A stretch of DNA of 64,000 nt from Bacteroidota bacterium. Its GTDB lineage: Bacteria; Bacteroidota; Bacteroidia; 2-12-FULL-35-15. Positions 9,382-17,811 of the stretch are shown here, piece by piece. Location: the NCBI GenBank assembly GCA_025963715.1, contig JAOQAG010000049.1, positions 1 through 64,000 of the forward strand, written 5' to 3'. The position numbers and the translations under genes are program-made. The stretch's first letter is position 1. Each line of letters starts with the position of its first letter. The notes under the pieces were generated by a model. That model did not search any database and was not told the origin of the DNA. It saw only the letters and a list, made by a program, of their open reading frames with translations.

Positions 9382-10524
9382 TTATTTCAGTTCATTTACG
9401 GCTGCACTCACCTTTTCAATCACATAATCAATCTCTTCCAGCGTCGTATATTTTCCCAAACTAAAGCGTACGGAGCTGTACGTATCCTCATCGCTCAAAC
9501 CCATTGCTTTTAATACATGCGACGGTTCTGCTATTGCCGAAGTGCAGGCAGAGCCCATTGCCACAGCAATGTTCGGGATCTTACTGATCAGCGATTCGGA
9601 GCGTGTGCCCGGAAAGGCAATGTTGGTGGTATTGAACAAACGATGCCTCGTACTTCCGTTGATGTAGATGCCAGGCAGGTCGCATAAAAATTGCTCCAGT
9701 TTGGTACGTAATTTCGAAATGCGTACGGCATCGTCCCACATTTCTGCCTGTGCAATTTCGCAGGCTTTTCCAAATCCCACAATCCCGGTTACGTTGAGTG
9801 TTCCGGAGCGCAGGCCGCGTTCATGTCCGCCGCCATCTATCTGTGGAAACAGCGTTACTCTCGGATTTTTCCGGCGTACATACAAGGCGCCAACACCTTT
9901 GGGTCCGTATAATTTATGTGCGCTCATACACATCAGGTCAATGTGTTCCTCCTCCACATCAATGTTCACTTTTCCGATCGCCTGTGTGGCATCGCACATA
10001 AAAATACTGTTATTGGCATGCGTCAGATCGGCAATTTCCCTGATCGGCTGGATCACGCCCGTTTCATTGTTGGCAAACATTACGGTCACTAAGATGGTTT
10101 GCGGCGTTAGCGCGTTTTTTAAATCCTGCAGGTCGATCAATCCTTCCCGGTTTACCGGTAAATAAGTGATTTCCGCACCTTTTTTCTCCAGCGCTTTGCA
10201 GGTATCCAGCACCGCTTTGTGTTCGGTTTGAACCGTAATAATGTGTTTTCCCCTGGTTTGGTAATTTTCCCAAACGCCTTTCAGCGCAAGGTTAATGGCT
10301 TCGGTGGCGCCCGATGTAAATACAAGTTCCTGGTCCAGACAATTGATGAGATTGGCAATTTGGAGCCGGGCTATTTTTACGGTATCATCGGCAATCCAGC
10401 CAAAAGCATGGGTTCGGCTGGCGGCATTTCCGAATTTTTCGGTAAAATACGGAAGCATCGTTTCCAACACCCGCGGATCAACCGGCGTGGTGGCATTATA
10501 ATCTAAATAAACGGGCGTTTTCAC
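9382..10524 (-). CDS. Cysteine desulfurase, IscS/NifS type (group I)
   Basis: PLP enzyme that removes sulfur from cysteine as an enzyme-bound persulfide for Fe-S clusters and thio-tRNA. It is 380 residues. The PLP lysine is Lys204 in SAHKLYGPKG, the cofactor-stacking histidine is His102 in TEHKAVLD, and the persulfide cysteine is Cys328 in MGSACTSA, within the long loop of group I enzymes. The start codon is GTG at 10522-10524. A -7-like TACTTTTA lies only 4 nt upstream, suggesting a leaderless transcript. It is divergent from sufS, 178 bp from the chosen sufS start. A role in tRNA thiolation beside the SufS pathway is plausible. Confidence 0.93.
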   Translation of the reverse strand: MKTPVYLDYNATTPVDPRVLETMLPYFTEKFGNAASRTHAFGWIADDTVKIARLQIANLINCLDQELVFTSGATEAINLALKGVWENYQTRGKHIITVQTEHKAVLDTCKALEKKGAEITYLPVNREGLIDLQDLKNALTPQTILVTVMFANNETGVIQPIREIADLTHANNSIFMCDATQAIGKVNIDVEEEHIDLMCMSAHKLYGPKGVGALYVRRKNPRVTLFPQIDGGGHERGLRSGTLNVTGIVGFGKACEIAQAEMWDDAVRISKLRTKLEQFLCDLPGIYINGSTRHRLFNTTNIAFPGTRSESLISKIPNIAVAMGSACTSAIAEPSHVLKAMGLSDEDTYSSVRFSLGKYTTLEEIDYVIEKVSAAVNELK

Positions 10525-10528
10525 ACCG

Positions 10529-10536
10529 TAAAAGTA
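10529..10536 (-). promoter_or_regulatory. -7 box of the desulfurase gene
   Basis: TACTTTTA (minus strand) is one mismatch from the Bacteroidota -7 consensus TAnnTTTG and ends 4 nt before the GTG start. Transcription would begin at or next to the start codon. Confidence 0.4.
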
Positions 10537-10644
10537 AGGATTTACCAGCGGATAAATGCCAATTTATAGTATAAATTCCATCATCGGTACACCGCTTAAA
10601 ACACTTTATTTGAAAGGAAAAAACCTTCTATTTAGAATTATTCT

Positions 10645-10652
10645 TAACTTTG
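10645..10652 (+). promoter_or_regulatory. -7 box of sufS
   Basis: TAACTTTG matches TAnnTTTG exactly. It would start transcription at about 10658, which makes the ATG at 10703 (leader of about 45 nt) more likely than upstream in-frame ATGs. No good TTTG is seen at the expected -33 spacing. Confidence 0.45.
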
Positions 10653-10702
10653 TAGCCGCTATTATGAATGAATCAATCCTCCTCAGCAAAACAGGTTTCG
10701 AC

Positions 10703-11911
10703 ATGGAGAAGATCCGTGCCGATTTTCCACTGCTTTCACGCAGTGTAAATGGTGCCGCTTTGGTGTATTTTGATAGTGGCGCAACGGCGCAAAAACCGCA
10801 ATCGGTAATTGATGCGCTCGATCATTATTACAAATACCAGAATGCAAACATTCACCGCGGCGTACACACACTTAGTCAGGATGCAACCACAGCTTATGAA
10901 GCAGCGCGTGCCACCATTCAAAAACATATAAATGCAGCACATGCACACGAAATTATTTTTACCCGCGGCACCACCGATTCCATCAATCTGGTAGCAAGTT
11001 CCTTCGGTAAAAAATTTATTTCCAAAGGCGATGAGATCATTGTTTCCGCCATGGAGCACCATTCCAATATTTTGCCATGGCAGCAGTTGTGTGAGGAAAA
11101 AGAAGCGATTCTGAAAGTGATCCCGATCAATGAGGCCGGTGAATTGCTGATGGATGAATATAAAAAACTGCTGAGCGGAAAAACGAAGATGGTTGCCATT
11201 ACGCACATTTCGAATACGCTGGGTACCATTAATCCTATTAACGAAATTATTAAACTGGCGCATGCCAAAAATATTCCGGTATTGGTGGATGGTGCGCAGG
11301 CAGTAGCGCATACTTCCGTAGATGTGCAGGCAATGGATGCCGATTTTTATGTGTTCAGCGGGCATAAATTATTCGGGCCAACCGGCGTAGGGATTTTATA
11401 CGGGAAAGAAAAATGGCTGAATGCCATGCCAACCTATCAGGTAGGCGGCGGAACGATCAAAACCGTAACATTTGAAAAAACAGAATATGCCGATCTGCCA
11501 CTAAAATTTGAAGCAGGCACGCCCCACATTGAAGGCGGAATAGGGCTTGCAGCAGCAATTGATTATGTGAATGCTATCGGATTAAAAAATATTGCAGCTT
11601 ACGAACATGAGTTATTATTATATGTAACGGCTGCCCTGGAAAAAATAGAAGGTGTAAAAATTATTGGTACAGCAAAAGAAAAAGCAAGCGTTATTTCGTT
11701 TGTGGTGGCCGGTTTACATCCGTTTGATGTGGGAACTATCCTGGATCAGCTGGGAATAGCCGTGCGTACCGGGCACCATTGCACGCAACCATTGATGAAT
11801 TTTTATTGCGTGCCGGGAACGATCCGTGTGTCGCTTGCATTTTACAATACAAAAGCGGAGATCGATTTATTTATAAAAGGGTTGGAACGCGCGATTAAAA
11901 TGCTGCGCTAG
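10703..11911 (+). CDS. sufS: Cysteine desulfurase SufS (group II)
   Basis: PLP enzyme that mobilises cysteine sulfur for the SUF Fe-S assembly pathway, passing it to SufE. From the ATG at 10703 it has 402 residues, the usual length, starting MEKIRADFPLL as SufS proteins do; the frame stays open upstream to 10556, but a -7 box at 10645 argues against those starts. The PLP lysine is Lys222 in SGHKLFGPTG, with His119/His120 in MEHHSN. The catalytic cysteine lies in RTGHHCTQP near the C-terminus, the short-loop form that needs SufE. sufE follows 122 nt downstream. sufB, sufC and sufD are not in the window. Confidence 0.93.
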   Translation: MEKIRADFPLLSRSVNGAALVYFDSGATAQKPQSVIDALDHYYKYQNANIHRGVHTLSQDATTAYEAARATIQKHINAAHAHEIIFTRGTTDSINLVASSFGKKFISKGDEIIVSAMEHHSNILPWQQLCEEKEAILKVIPINEAGELLMDEYKKLLSGKTKMVAITHISNTLGTINPINEIIKLAHAKNIPVLVDGAQAVAHTSVDVQAMDADFYVFSGHKLFGPTGVGILYGKEKWLNAMPTYQVGGGTIKTVTFEKTEYADLPLKFEAGTPHIEGGIGLAAAIDYVNAIGLKNIAAYEHELLLYVTAALEKIEGVKIIGTAKEKASVISFVVAGLHPFDVGTILDQLGIAVRTGHHCTQPLMNFYCVPGTIRVSLAFYNTKAEIDLFIKGLERAIKMLR

Positions 11912-11915
11912 TTTT

Positions 11916-12032
11916 TTTTCACCACTAAGGCACTAAGTGCACTAAGAAAGTAAAAAAAGGAGTAAAGTATAAAACAGTTATTATAAAAGTATTAAAATAG
12001 ACTAAATGTTCTTAGTGCCTTAGTGGTGAAAA
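11916..12032. repeat. 117-bp element with perfect 22-bp inverted ends between sufS and sufE
   Basis: The arms are 11916-11937 (TTTTCACCACTAAGGCACTA...) and 12011-12032, exact reverse complements. They surround an AT-rich spacer with AAGAAAGTAAAAAAAGG. Words of the same type (CTTAGTGCCTTAGTGGT) occur near 5690. The element separates sufS from sufE without an obvious U-tract terminator. Confidence 0.65.
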
Positions 12033-12033
12033 C

Positions 12034-12456
12034 ATGACAATCGAAGAAACAGAGAATGAGATCATAGAGGAGTTTGAGATCTTTGAGGATTGGATGGGGA
12101 AATACGAATACCTGATCGATCTTGGAAAATCGTTGCCGATGATCGATGAAAAAAATAAAACGGATGATAAGCTCATCAAAGGCTGTCAGAGTCGCGTATG
12201 GATGCATTCGGAATTGAAGGACGGCAAAATAATTTTTACTGCCGACAGTGACGCGATCATCACCAAAGGAATGGTAGCATTGATGATCCGGGTTTTATCC
12301 GGCCACACACCCGACGAGATCATTAATTCAAAGCTGGATTTTGTAGAAAAGATCGGCTTGACAAAACATCTGTCGCCAACGCGCAGCAACGGATTATTAA
12401 GCATGATCAAACAAATGAAATTGGATGCGTTTGCTTACAAACAGTTTAAAGTTTAA
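12034..12456 (+). CDS. sufE: SufE-type sulfur acceptor
   Basis: Accepts persulfide sulfur from SufS and enhances its activity. It is 140 residues, the normal size. The family motif GCQSRVW lies near residues 50-56, with the acceptor cysteine in that loop, and the C-terminal part has KHLSPTRSNGL. The ATG at 12034 comes 1 nt after the end of the repeat arm described above, so that element forms its whole leader. The last residues (QFKV and the stop) are encoded by an AGTTTAAAGTT word array, meaning the repeat has been built into the gene's end. sufS is upstream and a SufT/DUF59 gene downstream. Confidence 0.92.
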   Translation: MTIEETENEIIEEFEIFEDWMGKYEYLIDLGKSLPMIDEKNKTDDKLIKGCQSRVWMHSELKDGKIIFTADSDAIITKGMVALMIRVLSGHTPDEIINSKLDFVEKIGLTKHLSPTRSNGLLSMIKQMKLDAFAYKQFKV

Positions 12457-12593
12457 AGTTGGAAAGTTTAAAGTTTGCTGTACGCAGAAAAAAACCGGAT
12501 TAAATTATTAATGAAATAAAAAACACGTTGTGAAGTAGAATGTTTAAATGAACAACTTTGAACTTTAAACTTTCCAACTTTGAACTAAAAGGA
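12441..12593. repeat. Inverted word arrays between sufE and the DUF59 gene
   Basis: A sense array (12441-12487) of AGTTTAAAGTT words overlaps the sufE stop codon and ends TTTGCTGTACGCAG. About 60 nt later, 12553-12593 holds the reverse-complement array (AACTTTGAACTTTAAAC words) directly before the next start. In RNA the two would pair as a long imperfect stem. Confidence 0.6.
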
Positions 12594-12595
12594 AA

Positions 12596-12925
12596 ATGCC
12601 TGCAATTATAAACACACACAATACAGAACTTACCCAGCGTGTGATCGACACGATCAAAACCTGTTACGATCCGGAAATTCCGGTAGACATTTGGGAGCTG
12701 GGACTGATCTACGAAATAAACATTGACGAAGAGAACAACCTGTTGGTGAAAATGACATTGACATCGCCGAGCTGTCCGGTTGCTGAAACGCTCCCGCCCG
12801 AAGTAGAACAAAAATTACGCGATGTGGAAGGGATCCGCTCTGCTAAAATTGAGCTGACCTTTGAACCGTCCTGGGAAAAAGACATGATGAGTGAAGTGGC
12901 GCAGCTGGAATTAGGATTTATGTAA
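12596..12925 (+). CDS. DUF59/MIP18 Fe-S assembly protein (SufT-like)
   Basis: 109 residues, a single DUF59 (MIP18) domain. It has the characteristic DPEIPVDIWELGLIY motif near residues 24-38, and TSPSCPVAE with the conserved cysteine near residue 62. Family members such as SufT help mature or target Fe-S clusters. It lies after sufS and sufE in the order usual for Bacteroidota suf clusters. Cytosolic. Confidence 0.9.
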   Translation: MPAIINTHNTELTQRVIDTIKTCYDPEIPVDIWELGLIYEINIDEENNLLVKMTLTSPSCPVAETLPPEVEQKLRDVEGIRSAKIELTFEPSWEKDMMSEVAQLELGFM

Positions 12926-12959
12926 ATTAAGATCCAGGATGCAAGACACAAGAATCAAG

Positions 12960-13499
12960 ATGAAAACAATTGCAATGTTCATTGTTTTCGTTTCTTTTTT
13001 TGCATCGGCTTCAATTGCGCAGAAAAATCCCGCTTCGAAAATCGATTCCGTTTCGGAGCAGCTAAAAGTATATGTTTTTCTTTCCGAAACCTGTCCTATT
13101 TGCCAGAGCTATACGCTGACATTAAAAACACTTTCCGAAAAATACAGCTCCAAAAATGTAGTTTTCCTGCTTGTATTTCCTGATTATTATTCGGGTGCGG
13201 ACAGCGTAAATGCCTTCATCAAAAAATACAATTTGCCGTTTTTCCCGATCGTAAATTCGGCAAAAGAACTGGCAAAAGAATTCAACGCCACCATCACGCC
13301 CGAAGTATTTGTACAGGATGCAAAAGGAAAAATACTGTACAGCGGCCGTATCGATGATTCGTTTTATTCATTGGGGAAGCGCCGGACCGTAATTTCTTCC
13401 AACGACCTGGATGATGCATTGCAGGCGATCACCGGCAAACAAAAAGTAAAAAACGCCAGAACACAGGCAGTTGGCTGTATCATTTCATTGTCGGAATAA
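12960..13499 (+). CDS. Exported thioredoxin-like (redoxin) protein
   Basis: 179 residues from the ATG at 12960, which opens a clean signal peptide (hydrophobic IAMFIVFVSFFASASIA, cleavage near AQK). The mature part is a thioredoxin/AhpC-type fold with the redox pair in SETCPICQS and the cis-Pro region in ATITPEVFV. A further cysteine (VGCIISL) is near the C-terminus. Likely a periplasmic thiol oxidoreductase or haem/copper-handling redoxin. It is followed by an unknown exported protein and a haem/copper monooxygenase-like protein, and may serve their maturation. The trio separates the DUF59 gene from the DUF2480 gene. Confidence 0.8.
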   Translation: MKTIAMFIVFVSFFASASIAQKNPASKIDSVSEQLKVYVFLSETCPICQSYTLTLKTLSEKYSSKNVVFLLVFPDYYSGADSVNAFIKKYNLPFFPIVNSAKELAKEFNATITPEVFVQDAKGKILYSGRIDDSFYSLGKRRTVISSNDLDDALQAITGKQKVKNARTQAVGCIISLSE

Positions 13500-13567
13500 T
13501 TGTGTAGTTTTAATGTGGATAAAACAAACAGAGTATGGTCAGATGAAGAGCCGAATGTTGAAGAGCA

Positions 13568-13636
13568 GGCGTCACCCTGAGCCTGTCGAAGGGTTTGGGA
13601 AGTCAGCGCAGGTGTTTCGACAAGCTCAACATGACC
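13568..13636. repeat. REP-like hairpin
   Basis: GTCACCCTGAGCCTGTCGAA at 13568 and its near complement TTTCGACAAGCTCAACATGAC ending at about 13636 form an imperfect stem. A related fragment (TCATCCTGAGCGGAGCAGAA) is at 54343-54362. Confidence 0.6.
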
Positions 13637-13666
13637 ACGCACAGAGAACCGGATAAAACAAAAAAC

Positions 13667-14239
13667 ATGAACGTATTTAAAACCACCTGTTGCATTTTTT
13701 CACTTGCACTTATTTCCATTTTTTCCACTTCATTTACAAAAGGCGGCGATGACAAAGAGCTTGATCCCGAAACTTTTTATTCCATGGGAGAAGTAAAAGC
13801 CATGTCGGCGGATAGCATTCCGTACGGTACCTATGTGGCGCTGACAAAAGAAGTGATGGATAAAAAAAATAACATCATCACGATGAAGTCGATCACCATT
13901 GATCAGAAAGGTGAAACTGTGGAATACAATTACACGATGAACATCAACGATCCAAAATTTGTGGTGAAAGATGTGGACGGGAATTACAGCGGTGTAGGCA
14001 AGCTGCACGGTAAAAAATGGAAATGGACCAGCTGGGATTACAGCTTGTATTATACCAATCCGGCAGGCGGGCGAATGGAAGCATTCAATTACATTTCGCT
14101 GGTGGGATTGGTGGTGAACAAAGCGTTTTACGATGCCAATGGAAAAATGTTGGTGCGTTACAAAGAGCATCATAAATTTATTACGAAAGAAGAATTTGAG
14201 ATCTTGTATTTACAGGTATTAAAATGTTCAACAAAATAA
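13667..14239 (+). CDS. Hypothetical exported protein
   Basis: 190 residues from the ATG at 13667; upstream in-frame ATGs lie in the repeat and would put charged sequence before the signal peptide. The N-terminus (TCCIFSLALISIFSTSF) is a signal segment. The mature part is rich in beta-type, aromatic segments (GKKWKWTSWDYSLYY) and resembles no family that I can name. It sits between the redoxin and the monooxygenase-like gene with an 18-nt gap to the latter, so joint function in the envelope is likely but not shown. Confidence 0.7.
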   Translation: MNVFKTTCCIFSLALISIFSTSFTKGGDDKELDPETFYSMGEVKAMSADSIPYGTYVALTKEVMDKKNNIITMKSITIDQKGETVEYNYTMNINDPKFVVKDVDGNYSGVGKLHGKKWKWTSWDYSLYYTNPAGGRMEAFNYISLVGLVVNKAFYDANGKMLVRYKEHHKFITKEEFEILYLQVLKCSTK

Positions 14240-14256
14240 ACAGCGCTGAATTTTAG

Positions 14257-15792
14257 ATGAAAAAGCAATTATTTATTTTCCTTTTTATTGGCATCTGCAT
14301 CGCTGCAAAAGCGCAAACGGTAACCTATACCGAAACTGTTGCGCCCATCATTTACAATAAATGCAGCTCCTGCCACCATGCAGGCGGCATTGCACCAATG
14401 GCATTTACCAATTATTCCGAAGCAAAAAAATATGCAGGAATGATCACGATGGCGGCACTGGATCCGAAAAATAAATTTATGCCGCCCTGGATGCCCGATA
14501 CTGCCTACAGTCATTTTGCAGACGAACGCACATTAACATTAACGGAAACGGAAGCTATAAAAAAATGGATCGCAGATGGAATGCCGCAGGGAAACCCGGC
14601 AGCAGAGCCTGAATTGCCGCTGTATCCAAAAGGCTCGCAATTGGGAAAACCGGATCTGACGGTTTCGATGGCGGAATCGTTTACGCATACCGGCAACAAC
14701 AAGGATGAATACCGCGTGTTTGTATTGCCAACGCACTTAACGGAAGGCCACAATGTAAAAGCAATTGAAATCGTTCCGGGAAATCCGAAAATTGCACATC
14801 ACATTATTTTAGGTTTGGATACCACGCGGATGGCGGATCAGCTGGATGCAAAGGACGAAGCGTATGGTTACGAGCAATATTCCGGTTTTGGATTTTACCC
14901 GACGTATGATAACTGGAGCGGTTGGGTGCCTGGAAATAAAGCGCGCTTTTTTCCGCAAGGCATCAGCAATTATATGTTGCCTAATTCAAAAGTGCTGCTG
15001 CAGATGCATTACGGGCCATCGCCAATTGATGCAAAAGATTCCACAACAGTAAATATTTTTTACAATGATAAATCCGCCGATCGTTTTATCAAAGGCTGGG
15101 TGATCAGTCCGAACGATATAAAAGACGGCCCGTTTTACATTCCTGCAAATACAAAACGAACCTTTCATGCGCAATTTAAAGTCACATCGGATTACAGCCT
15201 CATCAGCGTAACGCCGCACGCACATTGGCTGGGTAAGCAATGGGAAGTATATGCGGTGCATCCCAACGGGGATACCACGCACCTGATCCGTGTAAACGAC
15301 TGGGATTTTAACTGGCAGAATTTTTTCAGCTTTAAAAAATTCATCAAGCTCGAAAAAGGAACCATTATTTATTGCAATGCCACGTACGACAATACCGAAA
15401 AAAATTACCGCAATCCAAACCGACCGCTCAAAAATGTGGCCTGGGGCGAAAGTGCAAAGGATGAAATGTTCCTGTTTTATTTTTCGTATGTACCCTATAA
15501 AACCGGTGACGAAAATGTGGAGATCGGCGGAAGCGTGAATTACCTGAATCCGGTGTATGATGCGGCAGCAAAAAAAATACGGATCGATTACAGCACCACG
15601 GATAATTCGGGCGTAAACCTGAAGCTGTGCGATGATAAAGGAAAAACGGTGGCGCTGGCGTTGAACAACGAACGGGTGGAATCAGGTCGGCACCAGTCGG
15701 AAATAGACACAAAAACATTAAAATCCGGCATTTATTGGTGCAAATACAGCACCGGATCGTATACGGATAGTAAAAAAATAGTAATTGAGTAG
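14257..15792 (+). CDS. Secreted c-type cytochrome fused to a copper type II monooxygenase-like domain, T9SS type A tail
   Basis: 511 residues. A signal peptide (1-20) is followed by a haem c site CSSCH (36-40) with a downstream methionine-rich KFMPPWMPD. Next is a peptidylglycine/dopamine-monooxygenase-like fold with candidate copper ligands in KIAHHIIL (His180, His181), QMHYG (His251) and TPHAHWLG (His321, His323). The C-terminus (LKSGIYWCKYSTGSYTDSKKI) resembles a T9SS type A sorting tail. The combination suggests an extracellular copper oxidase or hydroxylase receiving electrons through its own haem. Substrate unknown. The upstream redoxin and the small exported protein are probably its partners. 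Confidence 0.82.
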   Translation: MKKQLFIFLFIGICIAAKAQTVTYTETVAPIIYNKCSSCHHAGGIAPMAFTNYSEAKKYAGMITMAALDPKNKFMPPWMPDTAYSHFADERTLTLTETEAIKKWIADGMPQGNPAAEPELPLYPKGSQLGKPDLTVSMAESFTHTGNNKDEYRVFVLPTHLTEGHNVKAIEIVPGNPKIAHHIILGLDTTRMADQLDAKDEAYGYEQYSGFGFYPTYDNWSGWVPGNKARFFPQGISNYMLPNSKVLLQMHYGPSPIDAKDSTTVNIFYNDKSADRFIKGWVISPNDIKDGPFYIPANTKRTFHAQFKVTSDYSLISVTPHAHWLGKQWEVYAVHPNGDTTHLIRVNDWDFNWQNFFSFKKFIKLEKGTIIYCNATYDNTEKNYRNPNRPLKNVAWGESAKDEMFLFYFSYVPYKTGDENVEIGGSVNYLNPVYDAAAKKIRIDYSTTDNSGVNLKLCDDKGKTVALALNNERVESGRHQSEIDTKTLKSGIYWCKYSTGSYTDSKKIVIE

Positions 15793-15800
15793 TATCTTTG
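15793..15800 (+). promoter_or_regulatory. -7 box before the DUF2480 gene
   Basis: TATCTTTG fits TAnnTTTG exactly and lies 4 nt before the GTG start, directly after the stop of the upstream gene. A leaderless transcript is implied; read-through from upstream is also possible. Confidence 0.4.
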
Positions 15801-15804
15801 TATC

Positions 15805-16317
15805 GTGGAAAATGAAATTTTAAATAAGGTAGCACAAAGCGGTTTGGTGACGATCGACCTGGAAGAATATTATCCGACAGGAGAGCGTTTTTTATTCGAT
15901 ATCAAAGACCTGCTTTTCCAGGGATTGATCCTGCGTGAAAAAGATTTCAGAGAATACATCAAAAACGAGGATTGGACAAAATACAGAGATAAATACGTAG
16001 CGCTTACCTGCTCCGTCGATGCAATTGTACCAACCTGGGCATACATGCTGCTGGCAACGCAATTGGAGCCGGTTGCAAAGCGTGTGGTGTTTGGCGATCT
16101 CGAAACGCTGGAAGCAATTTTATACAATGAAGTACTTTCTAAGATCAATCCCAACGATTATAAAGATGCCCGCATTGTGATCAAAGGATGTGGAAATTTA
16201 CCTGTACCCAAAGCGGCGTATGTTCAGATCACAAGTATACTGCGCCCGGTAGCGAAAAGCATCATGTACGGCGAACCCTGCTCTACGGTGCCTTTGTACA
16301 AGCAACCGAAACAGTAG
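15805..16317 (+). CDS. DUF2480 family protein
   Basis: 170 residues starting at GTG 15805; the ATG at 15812 is out of frame. The sequence matches the DUF2480 pattern: an acidic N-terminal half with LVTIDLEEYYPTGER, a central CSVDAIVPTWAYMLLAT and a C-terminal KGCGNLPVPKAAYVQ with conserved cysteines. The function is unknown, but members are commonly found with sufE and DUF59 genes in Bacteroidota, so a link to Fe-S clusters is reasonable. Here the group is interrupted by three envelope genes. A diverged second copy of the last 50 bp of this gene occurs at 16442-16491. Confidence 0.85.
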   Translation: MENEILNKVAQSGLVTIDLEEYYPTGERFLFDIKDLLFQGLILREKDFREYIKNEDWTKYRDKYVALTCSVDAIVPTWAYMLLATQLEPVAKRVVFGDLETLEAILYNEVLSKINPNDYKDARIVIKGCGNLPVPKAAYVQITSILRPVAKSIMYGEPCSTVPLYKQPKQ

Positions 16318-16441
16318 TTGGTCTTTAGTAGCTGGTCATTAGACTGTGTAGCTTCTGCGAAAGCAAAGCCTCAAAAACACACAAAAAACATGCAGTACAG
16401 GTAAAACCTCTGCGAACTCTGCGTCTCTGCGAGAAAAAGTT

Positions 16442-16491
16442 ATGTACGGCAAACCTTGTTCTGGGTGCCTTTGTATAAGCAACCGAAATAA
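16442..16491 (+). pseudogene. Duplicated 3' end of the DUF2480 gene
   Basis: This stretch (ATGTACGGCAAACCTTGTTC...) repeats bases 16264-16314 of the DUF2480 gene with a handful of substitutions and a one-base deletion. Between the two copies lie 127 bases after the stop, holding a CTCTGCGAACTCTGCG word array. It encodes nothing on its own. Confidence 0.7.
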
Positions 16492-16494
16492 ATT

Positions 16495-16645
16495 TTTTTT
16501 AATTGATACATCATTGCGAGGGCTTTTCGCCCGAAGCAATCTCATTCCTGCGTATATTCTGGTGTGAGATTGCTTCGGGCGAAAAGCCCTCGCAATGACG
16601 CTCTTAAAGTAATTTCTTTTTATAGTAAATAATTCCAGGTACCCA
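16495..16645. repeat. R1 element
   Basis: 16510-16600 is the R1 palindrome with both arm pairs (GTCATTGCGAGGGC type and GAAGCAATCTCA type). The right flank to about 16645 resembles that of the copy at 20760. It lies between the convergent DUF2480 and histidine kinase genes. Confidence 0.6.
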
Positions 16646-17740
16646 TTAATTCTTAAAAGAAATAGTGAAAGTGGTGCCTTCATTCACGGCGCTTTCTACT
16701 GCAATTGTTCCGCCTAATCCGGTCACGTGATTGTACACCAGGTACAATCCTACTCCCTTGCTATCGGAATGTTCATGAAACGTTTGGTGTAATCCGAAGA
16801 GTTTGTCTTTTACCTCGTTCATGTTAAGCCCCATACCATTATCGGAAATGATCAGCTGATTTTTCCCGTTTGTGATTTTAGAATAAATAGATAGAACAGG
16901 AGCGTGGCCCGGTTGTGTATACTTAATCGAATTGGTGATCAGGTTTAAAAAAATACTTTCAAGATAAGTTCTGTTAAAAATGATCTTTTCGAGTTCTGAA
17001 AAATCAATGTTAATGATTGCCCGCGAATGTTCCACCAACGAATGAACAGAGCGCAGCACCGTCTGCAGGCAATCCATCATTTCCAGCTCTTCCACCGGAA
17101 CATTTATGTTATCCTTTTGGATGATCGAATCGATCTGATCATTGATGGTTTGGCTTAAGCGTACGCTTGCCGATTTTAAAAGCTCCAGGAGCGTGAGTGT
17201 TTCCCCATCATTAATTTTAGAAACATCCAGCAGGCTTAAAATAGAAAGTAAATTATTAACCGGCGAGCGGAGATCGTGAGATGCCGTATAACTGCGCTGT
17301 TTGAGATCTTTGTTGCTTTTTGTAAGATTGGCGAGCAACAAGTTCCGCTCATCTTCCAGTTTTTTATTATGTGTAATGTTTTTCGCAATTGCAAAAACAA
17401 GTTGTTCACTGTCGATCGGCATGGAGGTCCACGACAGCCATACTATTTCGCCACTTTTAGTAACATAGCGATTTTCGAAATGCAACAACGGATTATTCTT
17501 TTTTAGCCCTTCACGTGCACGACTGGTTTTACTGCGGTCTTCGATGTGTACAAACTCATCAATAGGCCTCGAGAATAATTCCTCATCGGTGTAGCCTAAT
17601 AATTTAGAAACAGAAGAATTTATTTTTTTGAAAAAGCCGTCATAACCGGCAATACACAATAGATCGGGCGACAACTCGAAAAAATGTTCGAATCTATATG
17701 CGGTTTCCTCATCCAGTTTTAAATCGGGTTTATCATTCAT
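16646..17740 (-). CDS. PAS-domain sensor histidine kinase
   Basis: 364 residues, no transmembrane segment, so a soluble sensor. A PAS domain covers about residues 15-125 (ELSPDLLCIAGYDGFFKKIN onward). A short coiled coil then leads to the H-box SYTASHDLRSP with His155. The catalytic domain has the N-box NLITNSIKYTQPG, G1 box DNGMGL and G2 box KGVGLYLV. No response regulator gene is adjacent, so it is an orphan whose partner is elsewhere. The PAS ligand or cofactor cannot be told from sequence. Confidence 0.92.
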   Translation of the reverse strand: MNDKPDLKLDEETAYRFEHFFELSPDLLCIAGYDGFFKKINSSVSKLLGYTDEELFSRPIDEFVHIEDRSKTSRAREGLKKNNPLLHFENRYVTKSGEIVWLSWTSMPIDSEQLVFAIAKNITHNKKLEDERNLLLANLTKSNKDLKQRSYTASHDLRSPVNNLLSILSLLDVSKINDGETLTLLELLKSASVRLSQTINDQIDSIIQKDNINVPVEELEMMDCLQTVLRSVHSLVEHSRAIINIDFSELEKIIFNRTYLESIFLNLITNSIKYTQPGHAPVLSIYSKITNGKNQLIISDNGMGLNMNEVKDKLFGLHQTFHEHSDSKGVGLYLVYNHVTGLGGTIAVESAVNEGTTFTISFKN

Positions 17741-17811
17741 TTTTTATATTCGGAATAGTGAGTATGTATTAACGGAAATAGAAAGAAATAAGTATAAAAA
17801 TAACCGGGATT

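Noticed and set aside
10736-11365. Long minus-strand reading frame inside sufS
   Set aside because: It is antisense to a clearly conserved enzyme, has no recognisable domain, and other antisense frames of similar length occur opposite other real genes.
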